Assembly (NCBI RefSeq): GCF_030272615.1
Contig: NC_081409.1
Coordinates: forward strand, 206,629,190-206,693,189
DNA: 64,000 nucleotides
Direction: 5' to 3'
DNA from: Cryptomeria japonica
Lineage: Eukaryota; Streptophyta; Pinopsida; Cupressales; Cupressaceae
The notes below the pieces were generated by a model that ran no database searches, had not been told where the DNA came from, and worked only from the letters and a program-made list of their open reading frames with translations. The translations under genes were made by a program, and so were the position numbers. Shown here piece by piece: positions 37,545-49,023 of the stretch (positions are counted from its first letter, which is position 1; each line of letters begins with the position of its first letter).

Positions 37545-38096
37545 TTATGGCATGAGTTTATCATCCTTTGTCTGATATTCATCAGTTGCTTGATGAATGA
37601 CTAGTTGGGAGTCGCCATAGACTTGTAGTTCTTGTAACTTCCATTGTACGACTAACCTGAGTCCTGTGATCAAAGCCTCATACTCTGCTATGTTGTTGGT
37701 GCATGAAAATGTGAGCCTGTAAGACTTTGGGATGCTGTCACCTTGAGGTGTGATAAACAGAATGCCTGCCCCCGAGCCATGCCTATTATACGAACCATCA
37801 AAGTATAGTTTCCATGGTTGTGTTGTTGTGATCATGAATATCTCTTCATTTGGAAAATTGGAAATGAGAGGATGATCGCCTATGAGTGGTGCATCAGCCA
37901 ACTGATCTGCAATAACTTGTCCTTTTATAGCTTTACGATCCACATACTCGATGTCAAATTCACTTAGAATCATCACCCATTTGGCCAAGTGGCCTGTCAA
38001 TGCTGCCTTACTAAGTAAGTATTTGAGTGGATCAATCTTTGCAATGAGCTGTACTTTGTGTGTTAATAGATAGTGCCTTAGATTAGTGGCTGCCAA
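37545..38096 (-). pseudogene. Tat second RNase H (archaeal type) and connection
   Basis: The first part (AKWVMILSEFDIEYVDRKA) is the end of the RT-linked RNase H/connection. The second part is a separate RNase H fold: LYFDGSYNRHGSGAGIL (first Asp, about 37795), NIAEYEALITGL (Glu, about 37690), and VYGDSQLVI (Asp, about 37610). A second RNase H between RT-RNase H and integrase is the hallmark of Tat elements. The active-site residues seen are intact. The frame ends at 37545, short of a final catalytic residue that should follow downstream. Confidence 0.9.
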
Positions 38097-38114
38097 GATT
38101 ACTGCTAGGCAAGC

Positions 38115-39728
38115 TCACTCAATAGGTGTGTAATTGAGTTCATAGCCAACCAGTGTGCGAGAGATGTAGTAAACAACACACTCTTTCCCTTCTGCATTAT
38201 GTTGTGCTAGTAGTACACCCAATGTTGTACTTGTTGCTGAAATATAGAGTAGTAACGGTCTGCGTGGATCTGGTGGGATCAACAACGGTGTATTCATGAG
38301 ATATTCTTTAAGCATCTGGAATGCTTGTTGGCATCTGGCATCCCATTGAAAGTGGATGTTTTTGTGTAATAGATGTGTAAAGGGGTGACACTTATCTGCC
38401 AATTGTGCAATGAATCTTCAGATGGATTGTAGTCATCCTTGTAATGTCCTTAGCTAACTGATGTTCTTTGGAGGTGGCATGTCCATGATTGCTTTGACCT
38501 TTGCTGGGTCGACCTCAATACCTTTGCTTGAGACAATGTATCCTAGAAGCTTCCCTGAGGTTACTCCAAAGATACATTTCTTTGGGTTGAGTCGAACATG
38601 ATATTGTTCTAGTCTATCAAAGATTTTATCTAATATGTTGAGATGACCTTCTCTGGTGAGTGATTTTGCTAGTAAGTCATCAACATAATCTTCCATCATA
38701 GTATGCATCATGTCATGGAAGATGGTGGTCATTGCTCGTTGATAGGTTGCTCCTGCATTCTTGAGGCCGAAAGGCATTACATTCTAGCAGTATGTGCCCC
38801 ATGGACATGTGAAGGTTGTCTTATGTTGATCCTCTGGTGCGATCTTTATCTGATTGTATTCGGAAAAACCATTCATGAGTGAAAGCATGGCATGTCCTGC
38901 TGTTAGGTCCACTATGATGTCGATGTTTGGTAGGGGAAAGTCAACCTTAGGACATGCCTTATTTAGATCTTTGAAGTCAATACAAATACAGATGCCCCCA
39001 TTTGGTTTGCCGACAGGCACAATATTAGATATCCAATCTGTATAATCAATTGGTCTAATGAAACCAACATCTAGGAGTTTCTTGAGTTCTGCTTTGACTA
39101 GTACTGCAATCTGAGGATGCATCTTACGAAGCTTCTGCTTGACAGGTTTGGCTCCTTCCGCTATGGTGAGGTGATGCATGACTAAATCAAGATCAAGCCC
39201 AGGCATGTCTGCATATGACCATGCAAAATTGATCTGGCGTTTCTGGAAGAATTCAACAAACTTGGGTTGTTCCTCTAAAGTTAAAAGAGATGCCAGATGT
39301 ATGAGGTGAGGAGTTTTAGGAGTCCCCACATTGTATTCTTTTGTTTCCTCAATGAGAATCGTCGACCGTTCCTGCTGTGTACTAGAAGGGAGAATGTCAA
39401 ACCTTTCATCCTCTGGTGCCTCAGAGAGGTTTTCACCATTGGATACGCTCTTTCTTTTTACTTTTGTTGGATCAAATAGTGCCACAATGTGGTTTTCACT
39501 GGAAGATCCATGTTTTATTGTTATATTTTTGCAGCTGAAAGGTTTGGCATCCGCCCCAAAGTATGTTGCGCTATTAAGTTCTATGGCGAATCGAGCTTTG
39601 TGATCCCCGCTTGGTATGTTATCTCGTAGTTCCAAAAAGTCAATGATCACCTCATCATTTTGGAAATGATCAAGACATGGGGGATTAGGTTGGTTCCATT
39701 CGATGAGTTCAGGATGGATAATGGGCAT
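38115..39728 (-). pseudogene. Tat reverse transcriptase and RNase H, motif A Asp lost
   Basis: The first frame (38784-39728) holds the RT fingers with DFKDLNKACPKVDFPLPNID, then SLMNGFSEYNQI (about 38880). Relatives have Asp where this has Asn, so motif A is changed (G to A). A TAG near 38781 replaces an expected Trp. The next frame (38454-38777) has MPFGLKNAGATYQRAM and the intact active site EDYVDDLLAKS. A stop-rich gap is followed by the RNase H frame (38115-38402) with an FQWDARCQQAFQ connection block and the LLLYISATSTTLGVLLAQ core. The usual Asp at the RNase H start (YI.A) is replaced by Ser. Two or more changes disable DNA synthesis. Confidence 0.93.
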
Positions 39729-40060
39729 TACCTCATCGATTTGGTTAAGTTCATTAGATGTGTCAGTGAGGGTTAAGATGTTATGGTGAAGGTCGTTGAT
39801 GGTACTCTCCCTGTCAGAATCAGGCGTAGGGTCTGTGGAAGAAGTTTCCAGTTCAAGAACCCAAGAGGTTTTTATTTGTGCTTCTCCGTAAACAGAGATG
39901 TCTTTGTGGGGTGGAGGTAGTGATGTGTCTTCCTCATCTGAAGTATTAAGCTGGATGGAATCAAATTCCCATTCATGTGAGTCGGTCTCTAAATCACTTT
40001 CTAGTATCCGATTACTATACCATACTGGGATGTCCTTTGTGTTAAATACTATAGGTGTGA

Positions 40061-40525
40061 TCAGTTGATGTACCTTTGTAGATGAAATGATAGTGCTACA
40101 GGAAGGATGATGGGGATCAATGAATCCGATATGGGGAGTATCGGTAGTGTTGACTTTGTTGCTTCCGCTGGAACTGCTGGTGTTGTAGATGTTGCTGCGG
40201 GTTTTGATGTAGTTGGTGATGCTAATGGTGCTACTGATGTTATTGCTATTGCTAATGGGATCACTGGTTTGATGAGTGGGATGATTGGTCTTATAGGCAG
40301 GTGTGTTGGGATTTTGAGTCTTGGTGGGGCAGTTGTGATGGTATTTGATGTTGCTTTTATGATAAAAGGTGTCCTCTTTGCAATAGGCTGATATAGTGGT
40401 TTGTTGGGTTTTCCTTTGAATCTGAGCTTAAGAAAGATCTCCTTTTGAAAGCCTAGGCCTGCATTATCCTTGGGCTTTAATTTTGACAACAATGGTTCAT
40501 GTCTTCCTTGTTTGCAAGGTCCCAA
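40061..40525 (-). pseudogene. Tat protease-RT linker with G-patch-like start
   Basis: A 154-codon frame between protease and RT. The start (KDNAGLGFQKE) resembles the Gly-rich patch often found here in Tat polyproteins; the rest is Pro/Ala/Thr/Ile-rich and low in complexity. The joining sequences 39729-40060 and 40526-40738 contain stops or shifts, so the polyprotein is broken on both sides. Open frames on the plus strand here are shadows. Confidence 0.7.
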
Positions 40526-40738
40526 AGAACTCTAACCATCGTAACCCATTCTTTGCATAATGAGGAAGCCTTTGCCATACTGATCCGTGGGAAGTGTAGC
40601 TTGCGGCATATCAGTGGTGATGGGATCTTTATAGATCCATTCTGCTAAGTCCTTATCTTTGGTTTCTTCTTCTTGACTCTTCCCAAGGGTGAAAGGCGTC
40701 AAAGAACATGCTGGTGTGATCAGTGGTTGCTGAAGTAA

Positions 40739-41587
40739 CTACTGTGGTTTGCCATGTGTTCTAGGAGAAGTGGGCATTTGTCCCACACAAAAGAGTTGAC
40801 TCAAATTGTATTCCCCAGGACCTTCCTTTGCTATTTTCATCTTAAGCTTTTCTTGCTTGGGTATAGTGGTGTTTGAACTGGCAAGAGAGGCTGGACTTAT
40901 ATATGATGTGGAGGAAATGGCTTCTCTATTGTTAGGAATGGTAATCTCTGGTTGATGACTGATATTATGACAATATGCAAAGGGATTTGCATCGCTTAGG
41001 ATTGTAATCTCTACACCGTTATGTAGGAATTTGATACACTGATGGTAAGTGGATGGAACGACTTGCATGGCGTGTATCCAAGGTCTTCCTAACAATAAAT
41101 TGTATGGCAGAGGAAGGTCCAAAACTTGATAGATGATGTGTTTCACCACAGGGCCCACTCGGATTGGTAGTACCACAACTCCTTTGGATGAATGCTCTAC
41201 ATCATCATAAGCTTTGATTGTGATCTTCTTGCGAGGATCCACTGATTCTATTGCATATCCTAAAGCTGTGACCAACTGCAGTGTACAAATATCTAGGCCT
41301 GCTCCATTACCGATCAAGACTCGCTTGATCCTATGCTGGTTGATAAATCCTTCAATGTGTAGGGAAGCATTATGAGGTTGCTGGAAGGAAGAGTTGTCAC
41401 TTTTGAAAAAAGTGAGACAAGGTGATGACTTTAGACTTCCAACCATGGCTTGGAATTGATCTGTATTTAGGTTTGTAGGGACTGATGCCTCTTGGAGAGC
41501 TTGATCTGAAATGATTTTATGAGATGGACATAGGCGCAATAGCTCTAAGATAGATATCAGTGCGGGTGTTTTGTCTAACTGTTCCAC
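40739..41587 (-). pseudogene. Tat aspartic protease, active-site Asp lost
   Basis: A retropepsin-like core is clear: RVLIGNGAGLDICTL near 41285-41330, then LPIRVGPVV, then NLLLGRPWIHAM near 41070-41105. In relatives the active site reads D-N/S-G-A/S; here the Asp codon is GGT, coding Gly. The enzyme would cleave the polyprotein and should be inactive. The N-terminal ~80 residues contain a helical segment common upstream of the core in Tat elements. Confidence 0.88.
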
Positions 41588-41694
41588 AAGGTTATGCTGC
41601 TTTGGGATAGATGGGGTGCCTGGTGGAGCTGCCTTTATAGTAATTTTGCTGCGACGTGTAACAACATTGCAAGTGGAGCTGGGATTCTTGATGG

Positions 41695-43335
41695 TTATAG
41701 GTGATTTATAGTGTAATTATACGCAGCTTGCGTATAATCAGTGGTATCAGTGCCTCTCTTGGAAGTGGAAGGACCCCTTTGATCTAGTGATGGAAGTGGA
41801 TTTTTGAACATCAGATGATCATTGTTTGTTGTTTTTGGGTCATGTCCTTCAATTTCGATTTCACCTCGGTCAATAAGATCCTGAATAAGATCTTTCAATC
41901 TGTGACAATTGCTTGTCTTGTGTCCTCTCCCTTGATGGAAATCACAATGTTCAGTATCCCTCCACGATGTAGGTTTGACTTGAGGTTCATAGTTTGATGT
42001 TTTGGGTAGGGTTACCAGATTTTGAGAAACTAGTTGTCGTAACACTGTTTCAATGGGTTCCTCTAAGGGAGTGTATGTTCACTTTGGTTTTTGTTGACGA
42101 GGTTCAGGTTCATTGTGAGATGTGATGCGATCTTGATTTGGAGGAGCAATCATGTTAGTCTGAGGTGGGGGATTCTGTCCTGCAAATCGAACTACAGGTT
42201 GTGCACTTTTGATAGTTCTTGCATCCACAACCCCTTCGTTGATGACATTTTTGTTTCTATTCCAGAAGCTTGGTTTGTCACTATTGAAGCATGGGCGAGG
42301 ACCATCCTTTGGTTCATTATAGATTTTTATAAGTCCTTTCTTGATGAGAGCTCGCTCACACTTTAATCCTTTGGTGATCATGTCATTGAAAGAGTCTATG
42401 TCTTTGACATCCAGGTGAAATTCCATTTCTTCGTTTAAGTTGGAAATAAACATTTCCACTAGTTCTTGTTCAGGTAGCTGAAGAGAACGTCTGCTAGACA
42501 TTTGATTCCATCGTTGCAGGAATACTGAGAATAGTTCACCTAGTTTTTGTTTAGTGTTACATAGATCAGCCATGGTGATATCACGTTCAATGTTATGAGA
42601 GTAATGTGCCAAGAACTTTTGAATTATCTCTTCAAAGGTCCTAATGCCACCTAGTAGTCGGGAAAACCATGATGTGGTTGTTCCTCCCAAGCTTTGGGGA
42701 AAAAGTCACACTAGGTATGTGTCCTTGTATGCCACTTCGAGGCAAGATGAATGGAATTCTCTGACATGATCGTGAGGATCTCCCTTTCCTCTATACTTTT
42801 CAAATTTGGGTGTTTCAAATCCTTGTGGAAAAGGTGGCATATAAATATTCCTATCAAAGGGATAGGGACAAATGTCATCGAGTGAAAATTGATTATTTTT
42901 CACACCACTATGAAGTTGTTGGGCGAGATTTTCAACTTGTTGCCACAACATCTATATTTCATTTAGAGGAGGAGGTGGTGGGTTACCTCGAGGAATGTTA
43001 TATCTTATGGGATCTCTACCTCTTTCTTCTTCATGGTGACATTTTCATTCTGATGCTTGTCTTAGTTGTGCAAGATTAAAGTCAGAGGGGAGCTTGGCTC
43101 CTTCTTGAGCAAGCTTTTAAAAGTGAGCATCTGCATTACTCCTGAGTATTTCATCAAAAATTCTATTAAAGAGAGGGTTGTGCTGAGCCCTTTCTATTGT
43201 TGCAGGAGTAGGAGTACTTGGGTTTTTGTCATTTGCATTTCCTCCAAGTGCTTCTTGAAATTCATTGATATTCTCCTCCTCTTCTTCTTCAATTTCTATT
43301 TCTCATTGCCTTGACCGTGATCGGGTATGAGCCAT
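41695..43335 (-). pseudogene. Tat gag with zinc-knuckle-like motif
   Basis: ATG at 43335 (MAHTRSRSRQ) is followed by a TAG, then a Glu-rich N-terminus. The retrotransposon gag core lies in 42079-42690: TTSWFSRLLGGIRTFEEI and FLQRWNQMSSR. The last frame (41695-42045) has CDFHQGRGHKTSNC, a CxxH-type knuckle of Gypsy gag, then an Asp/Glu-rich tail. Stops near 43305, 42953, 42705 and 42075 interrupt the frame. Gag forms the particle and binds RNA. Start chosen because the basic MAHTRSRS start is followed by the correct frame. Confidence 0.85.
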
Positions 43336-44808
43336 TTTGTTTATGAGTTTTTGTTGAAGTTGGGTGAAAATGATGATGAGTTTTTGATGAAATGAAAGAT
43401 CGATGGTTGGTGTGTTGTTTTGCATGTGGATCTCTAGCACTTTGAAGGTAGATGTTACCGAAATTCTCTTTTTTTGAATTGCTTGTTGTTTTTGATAAGG
43501 TTTGATGTGATAAGGTTTAGAGAAATCTGAGATATGTAACAAACTTAACTACCTAGTAATGAGAGGATTCACTCATAAACTAGTTTTAACCTGCGTAGAT
43601 ATGTCTCTTAGGATGAGCTTATCCTAGATGCAGAAACAATCTAAAAGGTGATGTGATGTGTTTGATTCAAGTAATATCCAAAAGAGAACTTAGGACAAGA
43701 ACCTCTTAATTTTTTGAGAGTTGAAATGGATTGATGATGAAGTGATGATGTGTGAATGAGATAATGGATGAAATGTTTTAACTTCAATAAAAGCTTTATG
43801 TCACAAATGGAACAAATTCTACCTCTTCCCTTTTGGGTATTGGTGGCATTTCTCTAGCTACGTTGTATGTGATACAAATGTTTGGGAAGAAGTTGGGATT
43901 AATCTTTCCTCCTTGGTTTTTGTGATAACTCAAAGCTCTATATTGCATAAAAGCTTCGCGGTTTACTGATTTGGAATCAAATTCGTTTGATTTGCCTTGA
44001 AGGTAGAGACGCATGTGACGTATAAAAAATCTATGAGAGACAAAGATTTGTCTATTTAGATAGAAGAATTTCCTCCTTTTGATCAAAGCCTTTGAGCTCA
44101 ATGGGCTTATTTTCAAGTTGATTTTTTGATGAAGATTCTTCTTTCTTAAGATGTGAAGAATGGTCATAAAGTTTGATACTTTTATTTGTTTTTTGATCTT
44201 TTGTTTGTTTGAAAAATGTTTGGTTGGATGAATACTTGTTTTGATTTTTGGATTTTATGATGTTTCTTTGACAAGAAAACAAAGCAAGCACACAAACACA
44301 AGAATGTTTCCTTAAAGGCACAAATGAGTATGGGTCTAGATCAACCCAATCTTTGGACTTTTTATGACCCTTTCCTTTAAGTGTATTTTAGGTATTTTTC
44401 TTTCCAAAGCCCGAAGTCGGCTCAATTTGCACTTGGTCTTTGACTAAAACAAAAATACTTCAAACACTTTGTATCCCTAAGGTCAAATGGCCAGTTGTGA
44501 TAAATTCAACCCACATCTTGATATTTCTTCGACTTTGGTACTACATGCCTTATGAATCCCGTCATGGTAGGTAAGGATGTGATATACTAAGTCTTGCACG
44601 AGCATAACAAATAGATGATCCCTATGATGGGGGAGTCACCACTTTCATCAAGCCACAAGTGACTTTTCAAAAAGCTATGTTTCTACTCAAGGAAATATGT
44701 ATGGTGAGTATCTTGGGAGCAAAACCAACTGTGCTCTTGCACTGAATTATATCACAAATATCCTCAATCAATAGAATGGGTGCGCTACTACTTAAAGGTG
44801 TTTAGTAA
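43336..44808 (-). other. Tat 5' leader, part adjoining gag
   Basis: Lies between gag and the nested element. Open frames 43796-44167 and 44052-44321 (minus) are Lys/Ser/Asn-rich without a domain. Long leaders between primer site and gag occur in Tat/Ogre elements. Ends at the nested element's target duplicate TTTTC (44809-44813). Confidence 0.6.
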
Positions 44809-44813
44809 TTTTC

Positions 44814-44877
44814 TGTTAGGGTTCCCACAGATACTGAGAGGGGGGGTGAATCAGTATCTGAACGGTAATGAGATTTT
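44814..44877 (-). repeat. Truncated 3' LTR of the pol-less element
   Basis: 64 bp identical in plan to the first 64 bp of 49024-49957 (TGTTAGGGTTCCC...GAGATTTT), with a perfect 10-bp stem around a C-rich loop (44828-44860). The rest of this LTR and the polypurine tract are deleted. Confidence 0.85.
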
Positions 44878-44892
44878 ACACAGTGTATCCAA

Positions 44893-47489
44893 CTAGCCTA
44901 AAGAATCTTTATTGTCTATATTACAATTAGGAGCTATTGATTTCAAAACTGGAATTGAATCATCTATCGCTTTATAAGCTTGTGAGCTATAATCAGTTAT
45001 TTTCTTGATAGATTCAAGCAATACCTTTATTACATTTGATGGTGATCCAACAAACTGAGTGCCGGTGGAAGTGACCATGCTAGTATTGACCTTTGGTAGG
45101 TCTGTTTGTGTCTCCATCTCTTTAAGCACTGGTTTTCCTGCATCATTTCTTACTGGTGGCATCTGTTCTGGAGCTTTTAGCTCTGTTGGTTTCTCTGTTT
45201 GTGTTCCAGATTCCATCTTTTTCTCTGAATCTGCTGTCGGTTGCTCTTTGTTTCCTGTTGCCGATTGCTCTTTGTTTCCTGATTTATCTGATGTATCCTT
45301 ATCTACCACTATGTTGATTTTCTGAGTATCAACATTCACAGTATATAGGACTTCAGGATTAGGATTATTATCCTCTGTATCCATGCTCTCAGCTGTTGGT
45401 TGATCTTTTGTAGTTGTTGTTTTTACCGGTGGAGTATTTAAAGGAGGTGGGGGTAAGTTGTCTCTAATCTTGATACTTGGTGGTCCACCAACTTTACCTT
45501 TCCCTTTATCCTTGTCCTTCTGATATACCAGAATAGGCTTGGGATTCCTATATTCTTCTTGTTTTTCCTTTTCAACCAAGAATGTATCCCAACCATTTTC
45601 TGTTTCTTTTGAAACTTCAGTAACTCTACCTGCCATTAGTGAAATTTACCGGTGTGCAGTTGAAAAAACTGTCCGATTGGCCTGAGCTATCAAATCATCA
45701 ATTTCCTTAGGTGAGTTGACTGGGTATACTGCAAATAATTTTTCTATTTTTATTTTCTTATCCAACTCAATTATTCCTTGCCTTCTGGCCTCAAGTCTTT
45801 TATATAGTTCATCAGGAATTTCATTTATGACTTGCAACAAAAACTTTTTATACATGTCCATATGTAATATGACACTCTCTTCAACTTTCCCTTTCTCATC
45901 ATCTGATAGGGTGTCATATATTTTCCCTATGTTTTTCAATTTACCTTCCTCTATGATCTCATTCAGTAATATGTCAAGAGGGGCCAAATCAGTGTTTGTC
46001 TTCTTCTTCTTTTTGGGGGTCAGCTTCTTCTTAGGTGTGACCTTCTTGACTGGAGATCTCACGGATTGTTGCTTTTGTCTTGTCCTTCTAGGTGAAGGAG
46101 TGGTTACCAGTGAGGGGTCTCTTTTCCTAACAACTCTTTTGAAAGTTGCTAGCATATCTCCTTTTGAGGAAGTATCTACCGGTGATAGATGAGTTTCAGG
46201 TTGTTGGGCTGCCAACTCATCTTCTGTTATGCCAGTTTTCTTTAATACATCTTCCTTTATGGCTTTTGCTTGTCTGGTTCCTTTTCTCACAAATGCCTCA
46301 ACCTTTTTCACTCTCTTTTTAGATTGAATTTGACTTTCGATGGTCTCAGCACTACCAAATACTTCTTCTTTTGGTTCATTGGGGGCTTCTAGAAGTGCTT
46401 TGGCATAAGTTTCCACTATGTGGTCATCTGTTTCATACCCCATCTCTGTTACCTAGACTATCCTTGGGATGACTACTTCCATCCAGATCTCATCCTTTTT
46501 TATTACAAAATATATATCATCCTTGTATTTGTTGACAATTTCCTGTGATAGTCCGATTTTTTTATTCATTTTGACTTTTAGTACTTGAAAAATACTCATT
46601 GATATTCTTTTCTCTGTTTTCACCCATGTTGTTGAATAAGTCAGATAATTGTTTTCCTATCAGTATGTCGAATCCAAAATCCTTGTTGCCTATACCAGGA
46701 GCCTGTTTGGTTATATGTAGCATTAAGCATACAAGTAAATTTCCAAATCTAAAGGTTCCTTTCTTATCCTTCTTGATTTTTGCTAAATTATCAATTAACT
46801 CATTCTTTAACCATTCACAGATATCGATTTTTACATTGTCCTTAACCATGTCATAAGCACTCTTTATGCATAAACTGGAAACTGAGTTAAGCCTATTAGC
46901 ATGAGTTGCTTTGTAACCTAGAATCATGCTAACAAATCTAACATTTGTATCGGTCACATCATTAACCCTCAATGATCTCTTGTCAGATGTTGCACCAGTT
47001 AAGTTTGTTACCAAGTCATTGGAGACCTTCTTGGTTTTGTCGGGTCTGTTACCGATGGAAGGTAACCCTGTTACTGCTTTCACAACTTCCTTTGTAATTT
47101 TATGCACTGAGTCAAGCCAAAAGAATGAACCATGTACCCTACTCAAAACTATCCTAACTACTTCCTTGGGAAATTTAGGAATGCAGAGGATTTTAGTGAA
47201 TCCTAGGGTTTCAACAATTTTATGTTCAGGTTTCACATTCCCGGAGTTGTCACATATAACAGACTTATACATGTTTTTGATTTCTTCATCACCTAATTCC
47301 TCTATGTTGCAATGAATATACATTCTAGGGTCTTCTGCATAAACAACACCTTTTGGAATTTTTGAAAAAGCACGTGTTGTCATCTTTCTTAGCTACCTCG
47401 GGAACTAACTGAAACACAGGCCTAGGTCATTTTATAACCTCGACTACTGTAGGTTTTGCTATGAATTCAGGTGCAAAGGAGGATGCCAT
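44893..47489 (-). pseudogene. Long ORF2 of the pol-less element, function unknown
   Basis: A probable start ATG at 47489 (MASSFAPEF) opens a frame that survives in pieces: 46562-47383, 45646-46443 and 44893-45636. Breaks are a TGA near 47430, frameshifts near 47388 and 46570, a TAG near 46453 and a TAA near 45648. Undamaged, it would exceed 850 residues. The N-terminal third has a globular look (HGSFFWLDSVHKITKEVV, AVTGLPSIG). The middle has a very basic stretch (about 46010-46070, Lys/Thr/Pro) and helices. The C-terminal third is acidic and Thr/Pro/Lys-rich with repeated GNKEQ-like units, ending in a short helical segment. I recognise no enzyme domain; a distant tie to plant-transposon or PMD-like folds is only a guess. 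Confidence 0.7.
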
Positions 47490-47794
47490 GATGATAAATA
47501 CCTTTTTCTGCCTTTGGATGGATTGATTGCTGAAGTGCTTTGCCTCTTTGCTCGGAATGCCTTAGCTCGGAAATCTTCATGCTCCTCTAAAAGTTTGAAT
47601 TCACAGTGAAATGAAATGGAGCCAAAAACCTTATTTTATAAAGTCTTTTCTGCTACCTACCACATTATTTGCTTGCTGGTAATGTATTAGCTTAACTTTA
47701 TCTGCTGATAATGAATGATTTTCAACTTCTTCTCTCTAATCGAGGGAATAATAGCATGTGTCATTAGATTGCCAAACCCTCAAGATAATTTTCT
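47490..47794 (-). other. Spacer between the two ORFs of the pol-less element
   Basis: About 305 bp without a convincing frame on the minus strand. It could hold a splice acceptor or internal initiation signal for ORF2; none is identified. Confidence 0.4.
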
Positions 47795-48952
47795 TCAATT
47801 TGATGAAGAACATCCTGCCGGTGGAGCATTGCTCTGTCCTGCCGATGGAGCATCATATTGTCCTGTCGGTGAAGCATTTGTTGGTTCAACCGGTGGAGGA
47901 GTATCCCCAATATTTAGATCACCTTTTCTAATCCATTGCTTTGAAAATTCTTGCTTAACCTCTTCAACTTTTTCTTTACCTTTCAAGCTAGTACTTCTGT
48001 TATCTACTGGTGTACCTTTACTTCTACAAAATTTAGCAATATGACCAATCTTGTTACATGCATAACAAGTTACATTATTTTTCTGAATAGCTTTCCCATA
48101 ACCTATGCCAGTTTGTGTTCTACATTTATTTGATAAATGACCAAATCTTCCACAAACATAACATCTTACATTCATTTTGCAATTTTCAGAGTTATGACCA
48201 ATTGTGTTGCATTTGGAGCATTGACTGGTGGGAGGATTGATATTTTGATAATTCCTAGACCTACATTCATTTTCTCTATGACCATATTTATTGCAATTAA
48301 AGCATTTTCCATTGAATTTGTAAATATTAGAAGGTCTTACCGGTTTGCTGTGATCCTGGGTATTTGCAGTACCGAAGCTTTCTCCAACTTCAAATCCAAT
48401 TCCAGAAGTATCACCTTTGGGTTTTTGATTCTTCAATAAGGTACCAAGTTCTTCTGAGCTTTTCTTGAATTTTTCTTTGTGTTGATTTGCAGTTTCCAAT
48501 TCCCTTTCCAAGATTTCTTTTTGTCTCATTAGTTCATTCAAGTCATTTTGAGTATGCATCAGATCTGTCTTCAACATGTCATTTTCATAGCTAAGTCTTG
48601 TGTTCTCATTTGCTACATCACTTAGTCTTCTAGTCAATTCTTTTTTATTCTTCTTTCTATCCTCAATCTCTTTGCAAAATCTCATAGTCATATCCTGCAT
48701 TTCATTTTTTGTTGTCATGATCTTTTGTTTCAATTTGCTTATCATATCATTTAGTGATTCCTTTTCATCATTCTCATTTTGCAATTTTTCACAAAGTTCT
48801 CTTCTCTTATTTCTTGTAACAGTAAGATTTTCTTGAAGTGCCTGAATAATGTCCTGAGCTGCTTTTAAATCATCTTCTAATTTGATATTTTTCAACTTCT
48901 CTGCATCATAGTCAGTAAGAGCTCCTTCAAGTTGCTTCATCAGATTTTCCAT
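47795..48952 (-). CDS. Gag-like coiled-coil protein with four zinc knuckles
   Basis: Intact 385-codon frame. ATG at 48952 chosen as first ATG, 58 bases inside the primer site. Residues ~1-170 form a long predicted coiled coil (heptads rich in Leu, Glu, Lys, Asn). Then four CCHC knuckles: CFNCNKYGHRENEC, CSKCNTIGHNSENC, CYVCGRFGHLSNKC and CYACNKIGHIAKFC. A Pro/Ala/Gly-rich tail ends the protein. Plant Copia gags normally start with a UBN2 domain and have one or two knuckles; this one lacks UBN2. Likely role: RNA binding and particle assembly. No stop or shift in 1.16 kb, unlike every pol here. Confidence 0.85.
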   Translation of the reverse strand: MENLMKQLEGALTDYDAEKLKNIKLEDDLKAAQDIIQALQENLTVTRNKRRELCEKLQNENDEKESLNDMISKLKQKIMTTKNEMQDMTMRFCKEIEDRKKNKKELTRRLSDVANENTRLSYENDMLKTDLMHTQNDLNELMRQKEILERELETANQHKEKFKKSSEELGTLLKNQKPKGDTSGIGFEVGESFGTANTQDHSKPVRPSNIYKFNGKCFNCNKYGHRENECRSRNYQNINPPTSQCSKCNTIGHNSENCKMNVRCYVCGRFGHLSNKCRTQTGIGYGKAIQKNNVTCYACNKIGHIAKFCRSKGTPVDNRSTSLKGKEKVEEVKQEFSKQWIRKGDLNIGDTPPPVEPTNASPTGQYDAPSAGQSNAPPAGCSSSN

Positions 48953-49009
48953 CTTTACCGGTGTCAAGATCTTCCTCAAGCTGTTAGGCTTCTAAAAATA
49001 GAGGACTAG

Positions 49010-49021
49010 GCTCTGATACCA
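49010..49021 (-). other. Primer-binding site of the pol-less element
   Basis: The minus strand reads TGGTATCAGAGC exactly, two bases from the LTR. It places the element with Copia-type primers although it lies inside a Gypsy element. Confidence 0.95.
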
Positions 49022-49023
49022 AT

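Noticed and set aside
40107-40391. Gly/Ala/Ile-rich plus-strand frame resembling a membrane protein
   Set aside because: Exact antisense of the low-complexity protease-RT linker of the Tat polyprotein.
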